From Agrobacterium sp. AGB01 (GTDB lineage Bacteria; Pseudomonadota; Alphaproteobacteria; Rhizobiales; Rhizobiaceae), in contig NZ_JACVAB010000010.1 in assembly GCF_014851585.1 (NCBI RefSeq), positions 1-64,000 on the forward strand: DNA of 64,000 nucleotides, read 5' to 3'. The translations under genes were made by a program, and so were the position numbers. The stretch's first letter is position 1. Each line of letters starts with the position of its first letter. The notes beneath the pieces are model-generated. The model worked only from the letters and a program-made list of their open reading frames with translations, had not been told where the DNA came from and ran no database searches. Below are positions 35,797 to 43,889 of the stretch, in pieces.

Positions 35797-36540
35797 TCAG
35801 GAGGGTTTGGCCATCACATCAACCCGCAGAAACAGGGTGACCACACCGATCCCGGCAGCGGTCAGCCAGGACCAGGCATAGAGCGGGGGAAAACCTTCGA
35901 TGATGAAGGTCAAAATGGGCAGTGCCGCCATCGTCACCATCACAGTATAGGCGTCACAACGTTCGATACCAACCTGCAGAAGATAAAGCGGTGCCAAAAC
36001 GGCGATCATTGTCACGGCAAGCAGATAGACGGACCATTCAATTGCTGGCAGGCCTGAGCCCAGTGTCATGACAAGGTGATGAGCACAGCACCGATACCGG
36101 CGGCCAGACTTGCAAGCAGACCAAGCCAGGCATTCTCACCAATGGAAGCAAAACCACTGCCCTTCACCGCAGCAAGCGCGAGAACACCACATCCAGCTAG
36201 CACACCCGCGCAGACCGCAATGCGCTGAACCGACGGTTTCTGACCGGTCAGAGCGAAGGTGATGATCACAGCCAGAACAGGACCGACACCAATTTCCACC
36301 GCACCGACAATCGCCGGTTCAATCAACTTCAGAGCATAAAAGAAAGTGAGAAAGGTCAGTGCCGTGCTGGCATTCAACAGAAGGAACGGCCCTCACGCTT
36401 TTTGCCCGACGCTACGGCGCGACAAAAGCAGGAAAAACACGGCCAGAAAGATCATCAACCGACTAAAACCGGCACCTGCCACTGACACAAATTTCTCCCC
36501 CAATCTACCCTGTGTCCGGGCAACCCTAACTGTAGAACAC
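35797..36540 (-). pseudogene. Decayed EamA/DMT transporter gene
   Basis: On the minus strand, pieces of one EamA protein can be read in order. About 36400-36520 gives GAGFSRLMIFLAVFFLLLSR, which ends at an in-frame TGA near 36394. The same frame continues with GPFLLLNASTALTFLTFFYA to 36066. A frame change at 36066-36069 then leads into VYLLAVTMIAVLAPLYLLQV and ends at 35797. The first helix is missing at the N-terminus, and the step from the second to the third piece lacks about 30 residues expected in the family. The two longest open pieces are 103 and 90 codons. This is clearly a broken gene rather than two small proteins. Confidence 0.8.
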
Positions 36541-36613
36541 ACATATGTGCTGTGTGCCCCAGGCAGTCATCCGGAGGCACACAGCACATTGCAAAACGCA
36601 TCAAACGCTCGTT

Positions 36614-37540
36614 TTAAAGGCCTATTTCTTTGGCCCATGGCGGGTTTGCGCCCGCGCGGGAAACGGTGACAGCGGCAGCCTTGGAGCCGAGCGCCAACGC
36701 CTTGGTAATCGCCTCCTCGCTGAGCGTTGCAACCTGCGCCTTGGTCAGCAGTCCCTGCAACTTGAGCGAGGCCAAAATACCAGCATCAAATGTATCACCA
36801 GCACCGACCGTGTCGACAACCTCAACCTTCTGGCTTGGCACGAACACCTTGCGATCCCGGGTGTAACCGACAGCGCCTTCAGCACCCTTGGTCACCACCA
36901 CCAGTTTGGTGCCATCCTTCAGCCAATGCGTGGCCATGGCGTCGAGGTCACCATTTAGACCAAACCACTCGAGGTCTTCATCGGAAAACTTGAGAATATC
37001 CGACATCGCAGCCATGCGGGTGATACGAGCCAGGTGTTTTTCCTTGTCCTTGATGAATCCCGGGCGGATATTCGGGTCGAGCGAGATGACGCGGGCGGCA
37101 TGTTCGCGCTGCATCAGCGCCTCATAGGTGCTGCCGCATGGTTCGGGAATAAGGCTGATCGCACCAAAATGCATGGCCTCGCAGTCATCGCCCAGCGCCG
37201 GTAAGTCATCCTGCGACAACATTCTGAGTGCCGTGCCCTCATCATAGAAGGCGTAAGTCGCATGGCCATTGACCAGCTTCACAAAGGCAACGGTGGACGG
37301 ACGATCCGAAAGTGCACAAAAGCTGTAATCGACATTGGCGGCCTTGAGGCTTTCAATCAGCACGTCACCCAGCATGTCCTTGGCAATGCCACAGAAAAAG
37401 CCGGAGGCAACACCAAGCCTTCCAAGCGCGATGGCCGTATTGAACACTGCGCCACCTGCATAAGGGGCATAACCTGCCTCCCCTTGCGTCGTTTGACGTG
37501 GCAGCATGTCGATCAAAGCTTCGCCGCAGCACAGGATCAT
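36614..37540 (-). CDS. PfkB family carbohydrate kinase, fructokinase-like (308 aa)
   Basis: This ribokinase-fold sugar kinase has the N-terminal ILCCGEALIDMLP and GGAVFNTAIALGRLG (sugar-binding glycines) and the C-terminal PfkB signature DTVGAGDTFDAG with the catalytic Asp in GAGD. KFSDEDLEWF is typical of fructokinase-like members. It most likely phosphorylates fructose. The start ATG 37540 has GGAGG five bases upstream. A perfect 14-base palindrome of LacI type lies 50 bases upstream, so it is probably sugar-inducible. It follows pyrE on the same strand but is likely separate. Confidence 0.88.
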   Translation of the reverse strand: MILCCGEALIDMLPRQTTQGEAGYAPYAGGAVFNTAIALGRLGVASGFFCGIAKDMLGDVLIESLKAANVDYSFCALSDRPSTVAFVKLVNGHATYAFYDEGTALRMLSQDDLPALGDDCEAMHFGAISLIPEPCGSTYEALMQREHAARVISLDPNIRPGFIKDKEKHLARITRMAAMSDILKFSDEDLEWFGLNGDLDAMATHWLKDGTKLVVVTKGAEGAVGYTRDRKVFVPSQKVEVVDTVGAGDTFDAGILASLKLQGLLTKAQVATLSEEAITKALALGSKAAAVTVSRAGANPPWAKEIGL

Positions 37541-37589
37541 TCGGTCCTCCTCACCCATATGAAAAATGAATCTGAAAATTCTTTGCGCT

Positions 37590-37603
37590 TTAAATCGATT
37601 TAA
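37590..37603 (-). promoter_or_regulatory. LacI-type operator upstream of the sugar kinase gene
   Basis: TTAAATCGATTTAA is a perfect 14-base palindrome with a central CG, the hallmark of LacI-family sites, located in the short gap between pyrE and the kinase gene. No lacI-type gene is in the window. Confidence 0.65.
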
Positions 37604-37627
37604 CCGATGTTACGCAGAAAAACCAGA

Positions 37628-38326
37628 TCAGGACGTTGGCAATTCGCTGACACCACCGTTGCGGCCAGACCAGGCCAGCGGCGCATCCAGAAACGCTTCT
37701 ACCTCAGCCAAAGTATTGTCATCGAACAGCTTGTCAGCCTTGGCAACAGCCAGCACATCGCGCCATGTGGCGATGTAGTGCAGCTTGACATTACCGGCTG
37801 CAAAACGCTGTTCCGCTTCCGGGAAAATGCCGTAATAAAAAAGCGCAATGCCATGATCAACGATGCCACCGGCCGCACGGATTGCATCAATGAAGGTAAA
37901 CATCGAACCACCGGCTGTCGTCAGGTCTTCAATGACCAGAACACGCGAACCTTCAGGCATGTTGCCCTCGATCTGCGCATTACGGCCATGGCCCTTTGGC
38001 TTCTTGCGGCAGTAAATCATTGGCAGCGAAAGACGCTCGGACAGGAAAGCGGCAAAGGGAATGCCAGCCGTTTCACCACCGGCAACACAGTCGAACTTTT
38101 CAAAACCTGCGTCGCGCATCACAGTTGCCGCGGCAAAGTCCATCGCCGTTGAGCGAATGCGCGGATAGGAAATCAGCTTGCGCATGTCGATGTAAACAGG
38201 GCTCGCCATGCCGGACGCGAACTTGTACGGCTGGTCGGCGGAAAAATGCACAGCCTTGATTTCCCAGAGCATTTTGGCGACGATTTCTGCCATGACGGCG
38301 CGATCTGTAAAGTTGGCATGGATCAT
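37628..38326 (-). CDS. pyrE: Orotate phosphoribosyltransferase (232 aa)
   Basis: PyrE joins orotate to PRPP in pyrimidine synthesis. The PRPP loop is [17 protein letters not shown], and [17 protein letters not shown] is the flexible catalytic loop with the conserved lysines and histidine. Length fits the alphaproteobacterial form, which is longer than E. coli PyrE at the C-terminus. The ATG 38326 has AAGGAG in place. It lies 56 bases after pyrC on the same strand, so both can be one transcript. Confidence 0.95.
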   Translation of the reverse strand: MIHANFTDRAVMAEIVAKMLWEIKAVHFSADQPYKFASGMASPVYIDMRKLISYPRIRSTAMDFAAATVMRDAGFEKFDCVAGGETAGIPFAAFLSERLSLPMIYCRKKPKGHGRNAQIEGNMPEGSRVLVIEDLTTAGGSMFTFIDAIRAAGGIVDHGIALFYYGIFPEAEQRFAAGNVKLHYIATWRDVLAVAKADKLFDDNTLAEVEAFLDAPLAWSGRNGGVSELPTS

Positions 38327-38382
38327 CTGGCTCTCCTTGGGCGTCTTTGGCTTTTCAAAATTTAGTAAATGGGTGTTGCCGC

Positions 38383-39420
38383 TCAGGCCACATCCCAATG
38401 CAATGGGAACATCGGGTCAAACACCGTCACGATGCCGGCACCGGTTTCCCGCTTGGTTGGGAAGGCGACAGGCTCATCACGTTTTACCAGCGTGATCGTC
38501 TCATCATTCGGGGCAAGGCCATACCATGCCGGACCGTTGAGAGACGTGAAGGCCTCCAGCTTATCGAGTGCATTGTCCTGTTCAAACACATGCGCGAGGC
38601 AGCTCATGGTGTTGATCGAGGTGTAGACGCCGGCGCAACCACAGGCGCATTCCTTCAACGGATCGATATGCGGCGCAGAATCTGTGCCGAGGAAGAAACG
38701 TGCGTCGCCGGATGTTGCTGCAGCACGCAGCGCAAGACGATGTTCTTCACGTTTGGCAACCGGCAGGCAGTAATAATGTGGTTTGATACCGCCGACCAGA
38801 ATAGCGTTGCGATTGATGATCAGGTGATGCGTGGTAATCGAACCAGCGAGATTAGCCTTGGAGGATTTGATGTAATCCACGCCATCTTTTGTGGTGACAT
38901 GTTCCATCGTCACTTTCAGCTCCGGGAGGCGCTTGCGCAGCGGCTCAAGAACCGTTTCGATAAACACGGCCTCGCGGTCGAAAATATCGACCTCAGGCGT
39001 TGTGACTTCACCATGCACGCAAAGCGGTAGACCGATCTTCGCCATACGCTCCAGAACGGGCATGGCCTTGTCCATGTCACGAACGCCGCCGTGGGAATTT
39101 GTGGTGGCGCCAGCCGGATAAAGCTTCACGGCGGTGATCAGGCCGCTGTTCTTGCCGGCCTCAACATCGTCCGCCTCGGTGTGTTCGGTCAGGTAAAGCG
39201 TCATCAGCGGCTCGAACTTATGGCCAGACGGAATAGCCTTGACGATGCGATCCTTATAGGCCTGCGCATCCTCGGTCGTGACAACAGGCGGCACGAGGTT
39301 CGGCATGATGATCGCACGGGCGAAATCCTTCGACGTATCGCCGATCACGCCTTCGAGCATGGCGCCATCGCGCAAATGCAGGTGCCAGTCATCAGGGCGG
39401 CGAAGGGTGATCGAATTCAT
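38383..39420 (-). CDS. pyrC: Dihydroorotase (345 aa)
   Basis: PyrC closes carbamoyl-aspartate to dihydroorotate. It is of the E. coli (class II) type. Zinc ligands His13 and His15 (WHLHLRDG), the carbamylated Lys99 ([13 protein letters not shown]), the later VHGEVT and [10 protein letters not shown] histidines and the GTDSAPH aspartate are all present. The start ATG 39420 has GAGG upstream. It is the first gene of the pyrC-pyrE unit. Confidence 0.96.
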   Translation of the reverse strand: MNSITLRRPDDWHLHLRDGAMLEGVIGDTSKDFARAIIMPNLVPPVVTTEDAQAYKDRIVKAIPSGHKFEPLMTLYLTEHTEADDVEAGKNSGLITAVKLYPAGATTNSHGGVRDMDKAMPVLERMAKIGLPLCVHGEVTTPEVDIFDREAVFIETVLEPLRKRLPELKVTMEHVTTKDGVDYIKSSKANLAGSITTHHLIINRNAILVGGIKPHYYCLPVAKREEHRLALRAAATSGDARFFLGTDSAPHIDPLKECACGCAGVYTSINTMSCLAHVFEQDNALDKLEAFTSLNGPAWYGLAPNDETITLVKRDEPVAFPTKRETGAGIVTVFDPMFPLHWDVA

Positions 39421-39482
39421 CGTGCGGACCTCGGGTGCTGTATGGAATGCGGCAACCGCTTAACACCTTTTGCACCGGGGAT

Positions 39483-39511
39483 ACAGCCGCTGAACAGGTT
39501 TCAGCGGCTGT
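39483..39511. terminator. Strong hairpin between hydroxyproline-type gene and pyrC
   Basis: ACAGCCGCTGAA and TTCAGCGGCTGT form a perfect 12-base stem with a five-base loop, 43 bases past the stop of the epimerase/dehydratase-type gene. Its T tract (ATTTTTT after nine bases) is on the plus strand; on the minus strand there is none, so it may end or stabilise the transcript. Confidence 0.6.
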
Positions 39512-39553
39512 AAATGCATTTTTTCAGCAGTAAGGACCGATCTCAGACCGGCG

Positions 39554-40591
39554 TTAGATACCGCCTGCCTCTGGTCCCCACACATCGGTCATCGCAAAAC
39601 CGTCCGCCAGCGGATCAAACGGGTCCAGACCCACTTGGTGCAGGCCGAATGTAAATCCACGACCGGCAATGGTCGGGATGACAGCCGGGCGACCGGCAAC
39701 TTCAGTCAAGGCGGAAAGTCCAACCTCGAATTCCGAACCAATGATGGAACGCGATGTGTATTCGTCACCGAGTTTGACCTTGCCGCGCGCATAAAGCGTC
39801 GCGAGATTGGCCGAGTTGCCGGTTCCGCATGGCGAACGGTCAGCACGCCCCGGCCACATGGTGGTGCAGGTGCGGATGGAGCCATCCGCATCCACATCGC
39901 GGAACATCACATAGGCAACACCTGAGATCGCCGGGATTTCAGGATGAACAACCGGCACCGAACGGTTGACGATGTCTTTCAGCACCATGCCCGCCGCCAC
40001 CAGCTTGGCTGCATTGGCCTTGTCGATGGTCAAGCCGATCTGCCGCACATCCACCAGTGCATAAAAAATGCCGCCATAAGCGATATCCATCGTCACCGGG
40101 CCCCACTCCGCCGTGTCGATGCTGACATCAAGCTCGTGAACAAAAGACGGCACCATGGTCAGCTTGACCTTTTCACAGCGTCCGTCCCGGCAGGTGGCGG
40201 TTGCTTTGACGAGGCCAGCAGCCGTTTCAAGAATGATCACCGTTTCCGGCTCTTTCATCTCCACCATGCCGCTTTCCAGCAGCGCCGTTGTGGCGCAGAT
40301 GGAGTTCGACCCGGAACTGGCATGAGCCTGGTCCGGCTGCAGGATAACAAATGCCGCATGGGCGTCCGGATGTTTCGGTGGCAGCAACAGATTGACCGAC
40401 CCCATCGGCGTGCCCCGCGGTTCAAGCGTCAGGAAGCGTCGAAGCTCGGTACCTTTCGGATCGGTATTCACCCAGTGAAGCTGTTCAGCAATGCTGTTGC
40501 CAGGGATTTTCGGCGCGCCACCAACGACGACGCGACCGATTTCGCCTTCACAATGCACATCGAGAAGCTGAAGTGTGCGTTTCCAACGCAT
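39554..40591 (-). CDS. Proline racemase family enzyme with Ser-Cys active site (345 aa)
   Basis: Members include proline racemase, 4-hydroxyproline 2-epimerase (both Cys/Cys) and trans-3-hydroxyproline dehydratase (Thr/Cys). Here the first catalytic position is Ser93 (ASSGSNSICAT) and the second is Cys255 (DRSPCGTGNSA). The change at the first base argues against a simple proline racemase and for a hydroxyproline epimerase or dehydratase. I give no symbol because the activity cannot be settled from sequence. The start ATG 40591 has GGAGAG eight bases upstream. A 14-base palindrome lies 77 bases upstream. No other hydroxyproline genes are close. Confidence 0.88.
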   Translation of the reverse strand: MRWKRTLQLLDVHCEGEIGRVVVGGAPKIPGNSIAEQLHWVNTDPKGTELRRFLTLEPRGTPMGSVNLLLPPKHPDAHAAFVILQPDQAHASSGSNSICATTALLESGMVEMKEPETVIILETAAGLVKATATCRDGRCEKVKLTMVPSFVHELDVSIDTAEWGPVTMDIAYGGIFYALVDVRQIGLTIDKANAAKLVAAGMVLKDIVNRSVPVVHPEIPAISGVAYVMFRDVDADGSIRTCTTMWPGRADRSPCGTGNSANLATLYARGKVKLGDEYTSRSIIGSEFEVGLSALTEVAGRPAVIPTIAGRGFTFGLHQVGLDPFDPLADGFAMTDVWGPEAGGI

Positions 40592-40667
40592 GATATTCTC
40601 TCCGAAAATCAACCACGGCGAACAATGCCGCCATTCACATGATGCGACCTAGTCTTAAGCAATACTC

Positions 40668-40681
40668 AACTGCATGCAGTT
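40668..40681 (-). promoter_or_regulatory. Palindromic operator upstream of the proline racemase-family gene
   Basis: AACTGCATGCAGTT is a perfect 14-base palindrome flanked by TTGTAT and GAGTATT sequences. Such sites are typical of GntR-type regulators, which often control hydroxyproline and amino acid use. The regulator is not in the window. Confidence 0.5.
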
Positions 40682-40725
40682 TGTATATTGAATAATTTTG
40701 TTTACCGGCAACAGTTTTACGGAGA

Positions 40726-42060
40726 TCAGCGACGGTTACAGACGGCACGATCGCGATTGACGGAAAGATCGCAATTAACACCTGACGAACCCAATGCCGA
40801 CTCGTTGACCACACTACCGGCCGTATCCCCGACCGAACCAATTGTGTTGCCAAGCGAACGACCGAAACGTTCAACCTGCTGACCATAATTGTCGCGGGTG
40901 CGCGGATCGAACACCGCAATCGGCGCGCTGACCACCACGCTGGCCGCCGTGCCAACGGTTTGCGCCGCCCCAATTCCAACGGCGCCAATTGCCTCGCCAA
41001 GGCCAACATCAGAGTCCGTTACTGTCTGTCCGGCAATCAACCGGTCGCCAATCAACCGCACCACTTCGGGGCTTTCGGCAAATTTACCGTGATTGAGATT
41101 GTCTCCTGACTTCAGCTTGGTGAGATCGAGAACCGTAATGCCGGCCTTTTCAAGCTGCGAGGCATAAGGCTCTACCGTCGGATCAATCTGTCCCAGACGG
41201 TCGACATTGCCAGAGATGCGGCGAGACAGGGTTAAGGCCCGGTCGTCCTGCGAAACGAACAGCGTGAACTTCGGCGGCGTCGTACCAAGTGCCGTGTACT
41301 GACGGCTGAACACGTCCACATCCAGATCAGGTGCGGCAAGAATGACATTTTTGATCTTCGGATTCACACGACCATTACGAATGGCCATCTGCCGCAGCGA
41401 TTCCACCGCAAGCCAGGTACCCATGGAGTGCGCCATCACGGTGATCTCACCAACCGACTTGTCTTTAGCAAGACGGGTCAGCATTTCCTCCAACGCGTCA
41501 CGGGAATAGTTGGTGCTTTCCTTGTCGTAATTATAATCGAAGATGCTGGCGCGTGATGGCCACGTAAACACCACTGGCACCACGTCCGTACCGGAATCAT
41601 GCACGATCTGCGCAAAGCGATAGACCGATTCTTCGTAGCGGTTGTTGAAACCATGCACGAAGACCAGCACACGGCGGTCCTTGGAAAGGTGCTTCTTCAC
41701 CCAGGAAAAACCGGATGCCTCACCGATAACCGGCTCAACTGAAACCGTGGTGAAATCCTTAAGCGGGTTGGCCGGCAATTTTTTTGGCCACTGTACCTGC
41801 CCGACCTTGCGGTTGGCTTGGGGTGGGATGGATACGGTCACAGCGTCGATCTTGAGGCCGGTGCCACGCTCTCCGCCAAACAGGATTGCGGTATTATCAG
41901 AGGGAGCACGGGTCGTCGCAACGAGAAGATTGACTTCAGACGTGCCCGGTACTGTCGTTCCGGTTGGGGTCATCACGCCGATTGGACGCCCACCACAGCC
42001 GGTCAACACGGCAAATACCATAAACACTGCCGCACATTTTGTGCGCATTCCAAAGGGCAT
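40726..42060 (-). CDS. DUF900 alpha/beta hydrolase lipoprotein (444 aa)
   Basis: The protein begins with a lipoprotein signal ending in LTGC (Cys22), so it is probably anchored to a membrane facing the periplasm. The alpha/beta-hydrolase domain has the oxyanion segment RRVLVFVHGFNNRYEESVY and the nucleophile elbow in MAHSMGTW (G/A-H-S-M-G). DUF900 proteins are widespread esterase-like proteins with no known substrate. The start ATG 42060 has GGGGAG upstream; ATG 42048 is another choice. The C-terminal 120 residues are Val/Gly/Ala-rich and look less conserved. The gene is 116 bases after the CoA-transferase gene on the same strand. Confidence 0.85.
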   Translation of the reverse strand: MPFGMRTKCAAVFMVFAVLTGCGGRPIGVMTPTGTTVPGTSEVNLLVATTRAPSDNTAILFGGERGTGLKIDAVTVSIPPQANRKVGQVQWPKKLPANPLKDFTTVSVEPVIGEASGFSWVKKHLSKDRRVLVFVHGFNNRYEESVYRFAQIVHDSGTDVVPVVFTWPSRASIFDYNYDKESTNYSRDALEEMLTRLAKDKSVGEITVMAHSMGTWLAVESLRQMAIRNGRVNPKIKNVILAAPDLDVDVFSRQYTALGTTPPKFTLFVSQDDRALTLSRRISGNVDRLGQIDPTVEPYASQLEKAGITVLDLTKLKSGDNLNHGKFAESPEVVRLIGDRLIAGQTVTDSDVGLGEAIGAVGIGAAQTVGTAASVVVSAPIAVFDPRTRDNYGQQVERFGRSLGNTIGSVGDTAGSVVNESALGSSGVNCDLSVNRDRAVCNRR

Positions 42061-42176
42061 AGATTCATTCTCCCCGAACGATGGAGCCTTCGTCAAAACA
42101 GCATCCGGCCGGGTCCCTTCTATAGCAAAGCCCAAAGAAGCGGAATTGCTTTTTACAATCCCGCCTTTTTTGGTGA

Positions 42177-43673
42177 TCAGGCAGAAGGCAACATGGTGCC
42201 CTTTTCCCGCAGTGCCATGTGCCAGGAGAAGGCTTCTTCGAGGATATGCGGTGTATGTCCGCCACGTTTTACAGCCCGCTCATAATAATCTGCCAACTGG
42301 TCGCGGTAGAGCGGATGCACGCAATTGCGAATAATCACCGGCGCACGCTCACGCGGCGCAAGTCCACGCAAGTCAGCAATGCCTACTTCCGTCACCAGAA
42401 TATCCACATCATGTTCGGTGTGGTCGACATGGCTCACCATCGGCACAACGCTGGAAATCGAACCATTCTTGGCAATAGACTTGGTGACAAAGATCGACAT
42501 GTACGCGTTGCGGGCAAAGTCCCCGGAACCACCAATGCCGTTCATCATATTGGTGCCGCCGACATGGGTGGAGTTCACATTGCCGTAAATGTCGAATTCC
42601 AATGCCGTGTTGATGCCAATAATCCCCAGACGGCGAATAACCTCCGGGTGGTTGCTAACCTCCTGCGGACGCAGGATCAACCGGGACTTATAGTCCATCA
42701 GGCGCGGCATAACCTTTTCGTTCATCTCGCCTGAAAGAGTGATCGATGAGCCGGATGCGAAGGTCAGCTTGCCACTGTCGAACAATTCAAAGGTCGAGTC
42801 CTGCAGAACCTCGGAATACATTTTCAGGTCATGGAACGGCGTGTCGATAAAGCCGTGCATCACCGCGTTGGCAATGGTACCGATACCGGCCTGCAGCGGC
42901 TGCAGCTCATAGCCCATGCGACCCTGCTTCACCTCGTTGAGCAGGAAGTCCGAAAGATGGGAGGCAATCGCCTTGGTATCGTCATCTGGTGGCAGAACGG
43001 TCGAGAAGCTGTCTTCCTTTTCGGTCACCACAATAGCGGCAATCTTTTCCGGCGGAACCGGAATATAGGGCAGACCAACGCGGCTATCCGGCGTCACCAC
43101 CGGAATGGGCATGCGGGTAGGCCGACGTGCCGGAATGAAAATGTCATGCAGCCCTTCCAGAATGACCGACTGCGACAGGTTGATTTCAACAATAATCTTG
43201 TCTGCCAGAATGGCAAAACTTGCCGAGTTACCAACCGATGTGGTTGGCACGATGCCGCCTTCGGAAGTAATTGCCACCGCCTCGATTATGGCAACATCAA
43301 CGCCGTGGATCTGGCCCGAACGCAGTTGCTCAACGGTTTCCGATAGGTGCTGATCGATGAACATCACCTCGCCGGCATTGATGGCCTTGCGCAGCGCCGG
43401 ATCGGATTGGAAAGGCATGCGCCGCGCCAGCATATGGGCTTCGACCATGGTCTTGTCGAGATCATTGCCAAGCGATGCACCGGTCATCAGCGTAATGGAG
43501 AGTGGGCTTTTCTTCGCCCGTTCCGCCAGTGCCAGCGGCACGGCCTTGGCCTCGCCAGCACGGGTAAAGCCACTCATGCCAACGGTCATGCCGTCCTTGA
43601 TGAGCAAAGCAGCCTCGTCCGCACTGACCACCCTGTCGAGGAGGCTGGCATTGCGAATACGATCCTGAAGCAT
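42177..43673 (-). CDS. Acetyl-CoA hydrolase/transferase, succinyl-CoA:acetate type (498 aa)
   Basis: This is a class I CoA-transferase like AarC/SCACT and Ach1, which move CoA between succinate and acetate and can help assimilate or detoxify acetate. Family signs are DGMTVGMSGFTRAGEAKAVP near the start, ALEFDIYGNVNSTHVGG and GIGGSGDFARNAYMSIFVTK. Length (about 500) matches. The start ATG 43673 has AGGAGAG. A hairpin with a T tract (43701-43719) lies in its leader. Which acids it uses cannot be told. Confidence 0.92.
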   Translation of the reverse strand: MLQDRIRNASLLDRVVSADEAALLIKDGMTVGMSGFTRAGEAKAVPLALAERAKKSPLSITLMTGASLGNDLDKTMVEAHMLARRMPFQSDPALRKAINAGEVMFIDQHLSETVEQLRSGQIHGVDVAIIEAVAITSEGGIVPTTSVGNSASFAILADKIIVEINLSQSVILEGLHDIFIPARRPTRMPIPVVTPDSRVGLPYIPVPPEKIAAIVVTEKEDSFSTVLPPDDDTKAIASHLSDFLLNEVKQGRMGYELQPLQAGIGTIANAVMHGFIDTPFHDLKMYSEVLQDSTFELFDSGKLTFASGSSITLSGEMNEKVMPRLMDYKSRLILRPQEVSNHPEVIRRLGIIGINTALEFDIYGNVNSTHVGGTNMMNGIGGSGDFARNAYMSIFVTKSIAKNGSISSVVPMVSHVDHTEHDVDILVTEVGIADLRGLAPRERAPVIIRNCVHPLYRDQLADYYERAVKRGGHTPHILEEAFSWHMALREKGTMLPSA

Positions 43674-43685
43674 GAAACTCTCCTA

Positions 43686-43719
43686 AAAAAACGCATTGTT
43701 CGCCATCATCGGGATGGCG
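43686..43719 (-). promoter_or_regulatory. Hairpin and T tract in the CoA-transferase leader
   Basis: On the minus strand CGCCATC-CCGAT-GATGGCG is followed nine bases later by seven T and then the AGGAG ribosome site. It may be an attenuator or simply part of the leader. Confidence 0.3.
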
Positions 43720-43889
43720 ATATATTGCACCGCAGCAGACATCGCGCATAGTTCGCACCAGCGCAACTTGGCAATAAGTATGGGATAGTTTTGGCCACTC
43801 AGAACTGATCCATGTCAAAAAACAAGCAAGATCGCAGATAATAGCTGCGCCATTAAAACCACGCTATGACGTTAAGACTTCGGACAGGG

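Noticed and set aside
35797-36377. Two small membrane proteins (90 and 103 aa) overlapping by four bases
   Set aside because: They read as consecutive parts of one EamA protein, with a third piece upstream beyond an in-frame stop, so a pseudogene is the better call.
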